Source of the DNA: Pseudomonas xantholysinigenes
GTDB lineage: Bacteria; Pseudomonadota; Gammaproteobacteria; Pseudomonadales; Pseudomonadaceae
DNA: 64,000 bases
Direction: 5' to 3'
Assembly: GCF_014268885.2 (NCBI RefSeq)
Contig: NZ_CP077095.1
Span: 372,001 to 436,000, forward strand
The notes under the pieces were generated by a model. That model saw nothing but the letters and a program-made list of their open reading frames with translations. It made no database searches and had not been told where the DNA came from. Position numbers and translations under genes: made by a program. Every line of letters begins with the position of its first letter. The first letter of the stretch is position 1. Positions 26,515 through 34,245 of this stretch are shown in pieces.

Positions 26515-29205
26515 TCAGGCCACCGGCCCGCGTGGATAACGGCGCAGTTTCTCGCTCAACTCGCGCCCCGGAATCGGCCGGTCGAACAGGTAGCCCTGGC
26601 CGACGTCGCAGCGATGGCGCCGCAGGAACGCCAGTTGCTCGGGGGTCTCGATGCCCTCTGCGACCACCTTGAGCTTGAGGTTGTGGGCCATGGCCACCAC
26701 CGCCGAGGTGATCTCCATGTCGTCCTGGTTGTCGGGGATCTCGTTGATGAAGCTGCGGTCGATCTTGATGATGTCGATCGGGAACTTCTTCAGGTAGCTC
26801 AGCGACGAGTAGCCGGTGCCGAAATCGTCCATGGCCAGGGTCAGGCCCAGGGCCTTGAGTTCGTCGAGCTGGCGGTGGGTGTCCTCGGTGGCCTCCAGCA
26901 GCAGGCCCTCGGTCAGCTCCAGCTCCAGCAGGTGCGGTGGCAGCGCTTCCTCCTTGAGGATATTGCCGATCGAGGCAACCAGGTCGGGGTCGGAGAACTG
27001 CTTGGGCGACAGGTTGATCGCCACGTGCAGATTGCCAAAGCCCGCCTCGCGCAGTTGCTGGCTCATGCGGCAGGACTGGCGCACCACCCACTTGCCGATG
27101 GGGATGATCAGGCCGGTTTCCTCGGCCACGCTGATGAACTGGTCGGGGCGGATCATGCCGCGCTCCGGGTGGTTCCAGCGCAGCAGGGCCTCCAGCCCGA
27201 GCAGGCGGCCGCTGCGCAGGCACAGCTTGGGCTGGTAGAACACTTCCAGCTCGTTCTGGGTCAGGGCGCGGCGCAGGTTGTTCTCGACGAACAGCTTGTA
27301 GCTGGCCTCGGCATTGAGTACTTCAGTGAACACCTGTACCTGGTGCTTGCCGTTGGCCTTGGCCTTGTGCAGGGCCAGGCCGGCGTTCTTCATCAGGGTC
27401 GCCGGGTCGGCGCCGTGCAGCGGCGCGCAGGCCAGGCCCACGGAGGCGGTGACGTTGATCAGCTGGTTGTCGACGAACATGGGTTTGTCGAGGGTGTGCA
27501 GCAGCTGGTGGGCGACGCCCTGGCCGTCCTCGAGGTGGGTGTCGTCGAGCAGCACGGCGAACTCGTTGCTGGCGAAACGCGCCAGGCTGCCACCGCTGCT
27601 CAGGCTGTTGCGCAGGCGCCGGGCCAGGCTGATCAGCAGTTTGTCGCCGGTCTGGTGGCCGAGGCTGTCGTTGATCCGCTTGAAGTTGTCGATGTCCACC
27701 AGCAGCAGGCAGATCGGGCTGTTGCTGTCGCGAGCGAAGCGTTCGTCGAGGTTGCGGATGAACGCCGGGCGGTTGCCCAGGTTGGTCAGGTTGTCGGTGT
27801 AGGCCAGGCGCTCGATGCGTTGTTGCGCGAGTTTGGTCTGGGTGACGTCTTCGTAGATGCCGATGTAGTGGGTCAGTTCACGGTTGTCGCCATACACCTT
27901 GGAAATCGACAACTGGCCCCAATAGGGCTCGAGGTTCTTGCGCCGGCTCTTGAACTCGCCTTGCCAGCTGTTGCCCATGGCCAGGCTCGAGGGCGAGTCG
28001 AACAGCAGTTCGCTGAGGTTTTCCAGCGCCGGCAACTCGGCCAGGTGGTGGCCCTGGACCTCCTCGGTGCTGTACTGGGTGATGGCGGTGAAGCTCGGGT
28101 TGACGTACTCCACCACACCGTCGCGGTTGACCAGCAGGAAGGCGCTGGCGCTTTGCTCCACGGCACGCTGGAACAGGTGCAGGGCGCTGGCGGCGGTGCG
28201 GCGGTTGTGGTTGTTGATGACCTGGGCGAACTGGTCGGCCAGTTCGCCGGCGAAGGCGATTTCGTCCGACTGCCAGGCCCGGGCGCGGCCGGTCTGCTCC
28301 AGGCACAGCACGCCGACCACCTGGCCGTCGATACGGATGCTGGCGTCGAGCATGGCGTTGTCGGCGCTGGCGTACAGCGCTTCGGCCATTTCGCGGGTGC
28401 GCGGGTCGTGGCTGGCGTTGTGGGCGTCGATGGCGCGGCTGGCGTGCAGGGCCTCGAGGTAGTCGGGGAAATGGCTGGCGTCGATCGCCTCGGGCATGCG
28501 GTGCTGCCGCTCGCGACGGTACCAGGCGATGATCGGGTCCAGGCGCTGCTCGTGCAGGTACCAGATGCTGGCGCAGTCGACGTTGTAGATTTCGCAGGCG
28601 CTCTGGGTGATCAGCTCGGCGGCTTCGACCAGGGAATTGCCGATGCTGTAGCGCTGGCGTGCCAGGCGCAGGATCAGGTCCTGCTGGGCGCGTACCCGCT
28701 CCAGGTGCTCGAGCTGTTCCTGCTGGGCCCGCTGGTTCAGTTGCAGGGCCAGTTGCAGGCGGTTGTTCTGCGATTCCAGGTCGTGGGTATCGGGCTCGGG
28801 CGGCTCGGCTTGGTGGTCGAACACTGTCAGGTAGCCGCGCAGCAGCTGGCGATTGTGCTGCTTGTAGCTTTCGCCCACTTCCAGCAGGCGCAGGGGCTCG
28901 GGATGGGCATGCAAGGTGTAGCGCACTCGGTAGTAGCCGCGCTGGCTCAGTTGCAGCTGGATTTCGTCATGCAGTTGGTAGCGCGCCTCGGGCTCCATCA
29001 GGCTGGCGTAGGGCGAGCCGATCAGGGCGCACAGCTCGGCGGCTGGCAAGCCGAACTGGCGCTCGCAGGCCGGGTCGAGGTAGAGCATCGCCCAGCTGGC
29101 TTCGTTGAGCCGTTCGAAACGCAGCATGCCGAGCCGCGAGGGCACGGGAAGCTGCGTGACGACCTCGGCCGCCACACGGCTGGCGGCATCGGGTTGGCTT
29201 TTCAT
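26515..29205 (-). CDS. PAS-GAF-PAS-GGDEF-EAL protein, probable c-di-GMP phosphodiesterase
   Basis: The 896-residue cytoplasmic protein has a PAS-like domain (about 25-130), a GAF domain (about 170-335, SACEIYNVDCASIWYL), a second PAS (about 340-460, VNRDGVVEYVNPSFTAI), a GGDEF domain (about 465-630) and an EAL domain (about 640-885). In the GGDEF domain the active motif is replaced by ASNEF (RFASNEFAVLL), so cyclase activity is unlikely. The EAL domain keeps the key residues: EALLRW, DDFGTGYSSL, KIDRSF, AEGIET and QGYLFDRPI. It should hydrolyse c-di-GMP under PAS/GAF control. No membrane helix is seen. Confidence 0.9.
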   Translation of the reverse strand: MKSQPDAASRVAAEVVTQLPVPSRLGMLRFERLNEASWAMLYLDPACERQFGLPAAELCALIGSPYASLMEPEARYQLHDEIQLQLSQRGYYRVRYTLHAHPEPLRLLEVGESYKQHNRQLLRGYLTVFDHQAEPPEPDTHDLESQNNRLQLALQLNQRAQQEQLEHLERVRAQQDLILRLARQRYSIGNSLVEAAELITQSACEIYNVDCASIWYLHEQRLDPIIAWYRRERQHRMPEAIDASHFPDYLEALHASRAIDAHNASHDPRTREMAEALYASADNAMLDASIRIDGQVVGVLCLEQTGRARAWQSDEIAFAGELADQFAQVINNHNRRTAASALHLFQRAVEQSASAFLLVNRDGVVEYVNPSFTAITQYSTEEVQGHHLAELPALENLSELLFDSPSSLAMGNSWQGEFKSRRKNLEPYWGQLSISKVYGDNRELTHYIGIYEDVTQTKLAQQRIERLAYTDNLTNLGNRPAFIRNLDERFARDSNSPICLLLVDIDNFKRINDSLGHQTGDKLLISLARRLRNSLSSGGSLARFASNEFAVLLDDTHLEDGQGVAHQLLHTLDKPMFVDNQLINVTASVGLACAPLHGADPATLMKNAGLALHKAKANGKHQVQVFTEVLNAEASYKLFVENNLRRALTQNELEVFYQPKLCLRSGRLLGLEALLRWNHPERGMIRPDQFISVAEETGLIIPIGKWVVRQSCRMSQQLREAGFGNLHVAINLSPKQFSDPDLVASIGNILKEEALPPHLLELELTEGLLLEATEDTHRQLDELKALGLTLAMDDFGTGYSSLSYLKKFPIDIIKIDRSFINEIPDNQDDMEITSAVVAMAHNLKLKVVAEGIETPEQLAFLRRHRCDVGQGYLFDRPIPGRELSEKLRRYPRGPVA

Positions 29206-29343
29206 CGAAGACTCGCTTGAACTGGGGCGCCGTTCGCAACCGGCGTATCGGGCAAGGTTGCATCATGTCCCGTGGGCTGGCAAGCGGCCATGGGGGATGC
29301 TGTGAACAGGTTGTCGGCTGGTGGTGGGGAATCTGAAGGTCAG

Positions 29344-29472
29344 GAGCTGCAAGCTTCAAGCTTCAAGCTTCAAGCAAAAGCAAAAGCAAAAGCAAAAGCA
29401 GCGAGTTGGGCCATGAGGACGCTTTTTCTTGCAGCTTGAAGCTTGCAGCTTGCAGCTTGCAGCTTGCAGCTG
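29344..29472. repeat. Heptamer-built hairpin element 2 with AGCAAA microsatellite
   Basis: The left arm (29347-29375) consists of AGCTTCA units, followed by about four AGCAAA hexamers (29375-29399). After a short unique loop, the right arm (29428-29472) consists of AGCTTGA/AGCTTGC units complementary to the left. It is the longest of three such elements in the window and abuts the aceEF terminator. Confidence 0.78.
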
Positions 29473-29474
29473 AC

Positions 29475-29501
29475 AAAAAAAGCCCCGCCAAAATGACGGG
29501 G
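29475..29501 (-). terminator. Rho-independent terminator of aceEF
   Basis: Read on the minus strand, CCCCGTC and GGCGGGG form the stem around ATTTT, followed by a run of seven T. It lies about 70 bases after the aceF stop, in the right orientation. Confidence 0.85.
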
Positions 29502-29533
29502 TTGAGGTACGAGCGTGGCAGCTCGAAAGAGTA

Positions 29534-29557
29534 CCTGCCCCTCGACAGAGGGGCAGG
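29534..29557. terminator. Perfect hairpin just after the aceF stop
   Basis: CCTGCCCCTC-GACA-GAGGGGCAGG is a perfect 10-bp stem with a 4-base loop, 12 bases after the aceF stop codon. It lacks a T tract, so it may protect the mRNA 3' end or act with the true terminator at 29475. Confidence 0.6.
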
Positions 29558-29568
29558 GAAACAGCGGT

Positions 29569-31203
29569 TTACAGCAGCATGGTGCGGATATCGCCCAGCA
29601 CGTCGCCCAGGCGCTTGGTGAAGCGCGCGGCGGCGGCGCCGTTGATCACACGGTGATCGTAGGACAGCGACAGCGGCAGCATCAGCTTGGGCTGGAAGGC
29701 CTTGCCATCCCAGACCGGTTGCATGGTCGCCTTGGACACGCCGAGGATCGCCACCTCAGGCGCGTTGACGATCGGCGTGAAGCCGGTGCCGCCAATGTGG
29801 CCGAGGCTGGAGATGGTGAAGCAGGCGCCCTGCATCTCGTCGGCCGAGAGCTTCTTGGTGCGGGCTTTTTCGGCCAGCGAAGCGGCTTCGGCAGCCAGTT
29901 GCAGCAGGCTCTTCTGGTCGACGTTCTTGATCACAGGGACCAACAGGCCGTCCGGGGTGTCCACGGCGAAGCCGATGTGCACGTACTTCTTGCGGATGAT
30001 CGCCTTGCCGCTTGGCGCCAGCGAGCTGTTGAAGTCCGGCAGTTCCTTGAGCAGGAAGGCGCAGGCCTTGAGCAGCAGGGGCAGAACGGTCAGCTTGACG
30101 CCGGCCTTTTCAGCGACCGCTTTCTGCGCAACGCGGAAGGCTTCCAGCTCGGTGATGTCGGCGGAGTCGAACTGGGTGACGTGCGGCACGTTCAGCCAGC
30201 TGCGGTGCAGGTTGGCGGCGCCGACCTGCATCAGGCGGGTCAGGGCGACTTCTTCCACTTCGCCGAACTTGCTGAAGTCCACGGCCGGGATCGGCGGGAT
30301 GCCAGCGCCACCGGTAGCACCGGCGGCCGGCGCTTCCTTGGCCTTCTGCATCATGGCCTTGACGTAGACCTGCACGTCTTCCTTCAGGATGCGACCGTGC
30401 GGGCCAGTGGCCGCGACGGCGCCCAGGTCGACGCCGAATTCACGGGCCAGCTGACGAACGGCTGGGCCTGCGTGGACCTTGGCGTTGCTGCCGGCGGCCG
30501 GTGCGGTGGCGACCGGGGCAGGGGCAGCAGCCGGAGCGGCGGCAGGCGCGGCGGCCGGAGCCGCCTCAGCCTTGGCCGGGGCGGCAGCAGCGGCAGGTGC
30601 CGGAGCGGCAGCCGGGGCCGCGCCTGCGACTTTCAGCTTGAAGATCAGGTCGCCAGTGCCGACTTCATCTTCCAGCTTGCACAGTACTTCTTCGACCACG
30701 CCGGCAGCCGGCGACGGGATTTCCATGGAGGCCTTGTCGGACTCCAGGGTGATCAGCGACTGGTCGGCTTCGACGGTGTCGCCGACCTTGACCAGCACTT
30801 CGATGATCTTGGCCTTGCCCGACGAGCCGATGTCCGGCACGTGGATGTCCTGCACGCTGGCGGCAGCCGGGGCCGCTGCTGGAGCAGGGGCGGCTTCAGC
30901 GGCCGGCGCTGGAGCGGCAGCAGCAGGGGCCGGAGCGGCGGCGGCCGGAGCCTCAGGCGCCGCAGCGGCGCCCTCGGCTTCCAGGACCAGCAGCTCGTCG
31001 CCTTCTTTCAGGCGATCACCCAGCTTGACCTTCAGTTCCTTGATGACGCCAGCCTTGGGGGCCGGGATCTCCATGGAGGCCTTGTCGGACTCCAGGGTCA
31101 GCAGGCTCTGGTCAGCCTCGATACGGTCACCGACCTTGACGAACAGCTCGATGATTTCACCTTCACCGCTGCCGATGTCAGGTACGCGAATGAGTTCGCT
31201 CAC
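29569..31203 (-). CDS. aceF: Pyruvate dehydrogenase E2, dihydrolipoamide acetyltransferase
   Basis: The 544-residue E2 has two lipoyl domains with lipoyl-lysine motifs ESDKASMEIP at Lys41 and Lys157, separated and followed by Ala/Pro-rich flexible linkers, a peripheral-subunit-binding domain near 250-290 (GPAVRQLAREFGVDLGAVAA), and the acyltransferase core ending with SYDHRVINGAAAARF. The core motif has Asn where enterobacterial E2 has Asp, as also in Azotobacter. E. coli AceF has three lipoyl domains; two is common in pseudomonads. It is 13 bp downstream of aceE. Confidence 0.97.
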   Translation of the reverse strand: MSELIRVPDIGSGEGEIIELFVKVGDRIEADQSLLTLESDKASMEIPAPKAGVIKELKVKLGDRLKEGDELLVLEAEGAAAAPEAPAAAAPAPAAAAPAPAAEAAPAPAAAPAAASVQDIHVPDIGSSGKAKIIEVLVKVGDTVEADQSLITLESDKASMEIPSPAAGVVEEVLCKLEDEVGTGDLIFKLKVAGAAPAAAPAPAAAAAPAKAEAAPAAAPAAAPAAAPAPVATAPAAGSNAKVHAGPAVRQLAREFGVDLGAVAATGPHGRILKEDVQVYVKAMMQKAKEAPAAGATGGAGIPPIPAVDFSKFGEVEEVALTRLMQVGAANLHRSWLNVPHVTQFDSADITELEAFRVAQKAVAEKAGVKLTVLPLLLKACAFLLKELPDFNSSLAPSGKAIIRKKYVHIGFAVDTPDGLLVPVIKNVDQKSLLQLAAEAASLAEKARTKKLSADEMQGACFTISSLGHIGGTGFTPIVNAPEVAILGVSKATMQPVWDGKAFQPKLMLPLSLSYDHRVINGAAAARFTKRLGDVLGDIRTMLL

Positions 31204-31216
31204 TTAAAAATACTCC

Positions 31217-33862
31217 TCAGCAGTCCAGTGGGTTGCGCTTGTCCGGGTCGATACCGAACTTGACGATGGCGTCAGCCACAACCTTGGGTTCGATCTCGCC
31301 ACGGTCAGCCAGGGCTTCCAGGGCAGCCAGCACCACGAAGTGGCGGTCGACTTCGAAGAAGTGACGCAGCTTCTTGCGGCTGTCGCTGCGACCGTAACCG
31401 TCGGTACCCAGGACCTTGAACTCTTTGCTCGGCACCCACTGGCGAATCTGCTCGGCGAACAGCTTCATGTAGTCGGTGGAGGCGATGACCGGGCCCTTGC
31501 GACCGGCCAGGCACTGCTCGACGTAGGTCTGCTGTGGCTTCTGGCCAGGCTTGAGGCGGTTGGCGCGTTCCACGGCCAGGCCGTCACGGCGCAGTTCGTT
31601 GAAGCTGGTGACGCTCCACACGTCGGCGCCAACGTTGAACTCGTCACGCAGGATCTTCGCCGCTTCGCGGACTTCGCGCAGGATGGTGCCAGAGCCCATC
31701 AGCTGTACGTGGTGCGCGGCGTCGCGGGTGTCTTCCTCGAGCAGGTACATGCCCTTGATGATGCCGTCCTCGACACCGGCCGGCATGGCTGGCTGCTGGT
31801 ACGACTCGTTCATCACGGTGATGTAGTAGAAGATGTCCTGTTGCTCTTCGGTCATCTTCTTCATGCCGTCCTGGATGATCACCGCCAGCTCGTAGCCGTA
31901 GGTCGGATCGTAGGTGCGGCAGTTCGGGATGGTGCCCGCCATCATGTGGCTGTGACCGTCTTCGTGCTGCAGGCCTTCACCGTTGAGGGTGGTACGGCCG
32001 GCGGTACCGCCGATCAGGAAACCACGGGTGCGGCTGTCGCCAGCGGCCCAGGCCAGGTCACCGATACGCTGGAAGCCGAACATCGAGTAGAAGATGTAGA
32101 ACGGCAGCATCGGCTGGTTGTGGCAGCTGTACGAGGTACCGGCAGCGATGAACGACGACATGGCGCCGGCTTCGTTGATGCCTTCCTCGAGGATCTGGCC
32201 CTTCTTGTCCTCGCGGTAGAACATCACCTGGTCCTTGTCGACCGGCTCGTAGAGCTGGCCCACGGACGAGTAGATGCCCAGCTGGCGGAACATGCCTTCC
32301 ATACCGAAGGTACGGGCTTCGTCCGGAATGATCGGGACGATGCGCTGGCCGATGTCCTTGTCCTTGACCAGCTGCGCGAGGATGCGCACGAAGGCCATGG
32401 TGGTGGAGATTTCGCGGTCGCCCGAGCCGTCGAGGATCGCTTTCAGCGTTTCCAGCGGCGGGGTCGGCACGCTGAAGCTCTTGGCGCGACGCTGTGGCAC
32501 GAAGCCACCCAGGGCGGCGCGGCGCTCGGCCAGGTACTTGGCCTCGGCGGAACCTTCCTCGGGCTTGAAGAACGGCAGGTTCTCGAGGTCGGCATCCTTG
32601 ACCGGGATGTCGAAGCGGTCACGGAAGTGACGCAGGCTCTCGACGTCGACCTTCTTGGTGTTGTGCGCGGTGTTCTTGGCTTCGCCGGCACCGGTACCGT
32701 AACCCTTGATGGTCTTGGCCAGGATGACGGTCGGTTGCTCTTTGTGGTTCACCGCCTGGTGGTAGGCCGCGTAGACCTTGTACGGGTCGTGACCGCCACG
32801 GTTGAGCTTCCAGATCTCGTCGTCGGACAGGTCTTCGACCATGGCCTTGAGCTCTGGGGTGTTGAAGAAGTGCTCACGGACGTACGCGCCGTCCTTGGCC
32901 TTGTAGTTCTGGTACTCGCCGTCGATGACTTCGTCCATGCGGCGCTGCAGGGCACCGTTGGTGTCCTTGGCCAGCAGTGGGTCCCAGAAACGGCCCCAGA
33001 CGACCTTGTTGACGTTCCAGCCGCCGCCGCGGAACACGCCTTCGAGTTCCTGGATGATCTTGCCGTTACCGCGAACCGGACCGTCGAGGCGCTGCAGGTT
33101 GCAGTTGATGACGAAGATCAGGTTGTCCAGCTTCTCGCGGCCGGCCAGGGCGATCGCGCCCAGGGATTCCGGCTCGTCGCACTCGCCGTCGCCCATGAAG
33201 CACCAGACTTTCTGCTTGCCGGCCGGGATGAAGCCGCGCGCTTCCAGGTACTTCATGAAGCGGGCCTGGTAGATGGCCTGGATCGGGCCCAGACCCATCG
33301 AAACGGTCGGGAACTGCCAGAAGTCAGGCATCAGCCATGGGTGCGGGTACGAAGACAGGCCGTTGCCGTCGACTTCCTGACGGAAGTTGTTCATCTGCTC
33401 TTCGTTGATGCGGCCTTCCATGAAGGCGCGGGCGTAGACGCCTGGCGAAGCGTGGCCCTGGAAGAAGATCAGGTCGCCGCCGTGCTCGTCGGTCGGAGCC
33501 TGGAAGAAGTAGTTGAAGCCGATGTCGTACAGGGTGGCACTGGAAGCGAAGCTGGAGATGTGGCCGCCCAGGTCCGAATCCTTCAGGTTGGTGCGCATCA
33601 CCATGGCCAGCGCGTTCCAACGCACCATCGAGCGAATGCGGCGTTCCATGAACAGGTCGCCAGGCATGCGTGCTTCGTGGGTGACAGGGATGGTGTTGCG
33701 GTATGGCGTGGTGATGGCGTACGGCAGCTGCGAACCACTACGGGTGGCCAGCTCGCCCATGCGGGTCATCAGGTAATGAGCGCGGTCTTCGCCTTCTTTG
33801 TCGAGGACCGACTCCAGGGCATCCAGCCATTCCTGGGTTTCGATTGGATCGAGGTCTTGCAT
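31217..33862 (-). CDS. aceE: Pyruvate dehydrogenase E1 component (homodimeric type)
   Basis: The 881-residue thiamine-diphosphate enzyme decarboxylates pyruvate and acetylates the lipoyl groups of AceF. The ThDP-binding motif GDGECDEPESLGAIALAGRE in WCFMGDGECDEPES lies near residue 228, ending at the conserved NN-type segment FVINCNLQRLDGPVRG, and the C-terminal transketolase-like domain includes TYGYELAVIIQDG. Length is normal for AceE. It is transcribed with aceF from the region facing glnE, where two related palindromes could regulate it. Confidence 0.97.
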   Translation of the reverse strand: MQDLDPIETQEWLDALESVLDKEGEDRAHYLMTRMGELATRSGSQLPYAITTPYRNTIPVTHEARMPGDLFMERRIRSMVRWNALAMVMRTNLKDSDLGGHISSFASSATLYDIGFNYFFQAPTDEHGGDLIFFQGHASPGVYARAFMEGRINEEQMNNFRQEVDGNGLSSYPHPWLMPDFWQFPTVSMGLGPIQAIYQARFMKYLEARGFIPAGKQKVWCFMGDGECDEPESLGAIALAGREKLDNLIFVINCNLQRLDGPVRGNGKIIQELEGVFRGGGWNVNKVVWGRFWDPLLAKDTNGALQRRMDEVIDGEYQNYKAKDGAYVREHFFNTPELKAMVEDLSDDEIWKLNRGGHDPYKVYAAYHQAVNHKEQPTVILAKTIKGYGTGAGEAKNTAHNTKKVDVESLRHFRDRFDIPVKDADLENLPFFKPEEGSAEAKYLAERRAALGGFVPQRRAKSFSVPTPPLETLKAILDGSGDREISTTMAFVRILAQLVKDKDIGQRIVPIIPDEARTFGMEGMFRQLGIYSSVGQLYEPVDKDQVMFYREDKKGQILEEGINEAGAMSSFIAAGTSYSCHNQPMLPFYIFYSMFGFQRIGDLAWAAGDSRTRGFLIGGTAGRTTLNGEGLQHEDGHSHMMAGTIPNCRTYDPTYGYELAVIIQDGMKKMTEEQQDIFYYITVMNESYQQPAMPAGVEDGIIKGMYLLEEDTRDAAHHVQLMGSGTILREVREAAKILRDEFNVGADVWSVTSFNELRRDGLAVERANRLKPGQKPQQTYVEQCLAGRKGPVIASTDYMKLFAEQIRQWVPSKEFKVLGTDGYGRSDSRKKLRHFFEVDRHFVVLAALEALADRGEIEPKVVADAIVKFGIDPDKRNPLDC

Positions 33863-33971
33863 GGCTTGCTCCAGGGCGGAAAGGCCACCAGAATCGATGG
33901 CCTGAGTTTGCGACTGGCCTTATGGGCAGACGTCGTGAATTCTTGGATTACCGGACAGTCATCCGGCGCGG

Positions 33972-33986
33972 TGTAGTTTTACTACA
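33972..33986. promoter_or_regulatory. Perfect palindrome TGTAGT-TTT-ACTACA upstream of aceE (site 1)
   Basis: The 15-mer is a perfect 6+6 bp dyad 110 bp from the aceE start codon. It resembles RpiR/HexR-type operators of gamma-proteobacteria (TGTARTnnnAYTACA), which control central carbon genes. The regulator assignment is inference. Confidence 0.5.
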
Positions 33987-34024
33987 AATGGATTCGCATT
34001 TCATGCTTTCGCACGCTGGGAGTA

Positions 34025-34037
34025 GTAGTAAAACTAC
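34025..34037. promoter_or_regulatory. Palindrome GTAGT-AAA-ACTAC upstream of aceE (site 2)
   Basis: This is the inverse complement of the central 13 bases of site 1 and its centre is 52 bp, about five helical turns, from that of site 1. Two phased copies suggest cooperative binding or looping by one regulator. Confidence 0.5.
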
Positions 34038-34245
34038 ACAAATGCGACGTTTGGTCGCACCCTGGGTTGTGAGGAAAAACGTTCATGTTGGTTGGCGTTG
34101 TGTTGCTGATAGGTGGATCTTGATGTTTTTTGCCAATCTTTCTGCTGTTTCAGCTATTTCCAACTTTTGTACGACAGTCCAACCGTGGTCCAGCCTGCGC
34201 TTGACCCCCTCAACCCCTCTCATTCACGCCGATCAAGGATAGACC

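Larger units (their letters stand above)
29206..29568. other. Intergenic region between aceF and the GGDEF-EAL gene
   Basis: These 363 bp contain the second heptamer hairpin with an AGCAAA microsatellite, the aceEF terminator and a second strong hairpin next to the aceF stop. The GGDEF-EAL promoter must lie in the right-to-left start region near 29210-29330. No gene was found; short open frames here are repeat-derived. Confidence 0.6.
33863..34245. other. Divergent aceE/glnE intergenic region
   Basis: This 383-bp region holds the promoters of aceEF (leftward) and glnE (rightward). Two related palindromes, annotated separately, lie 110-175 bp from the aceE start. The glnE-proximal half (34080-34240) is AT-richer and T-rich but has no further clear dyad. 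No ORF or RNA gene was recognised. Confidence 0.6.

Noticed and set aside
26503..29220. 905-codon frame opposite the GGDEF-EAL gene
   Set aside because: Shadow of the codon bias on the real strand; no recognisable domain.
29375..29400. CRISPR-like tandem repeat
   Set aside because: Units are only 6 bases with no spacers; it is a microsatellite.
31340..33976. 878-codon frame opposite aceE
   Set aside because: Antisense shadow, repetitive composition, overlaps a certain housekeeping gene.
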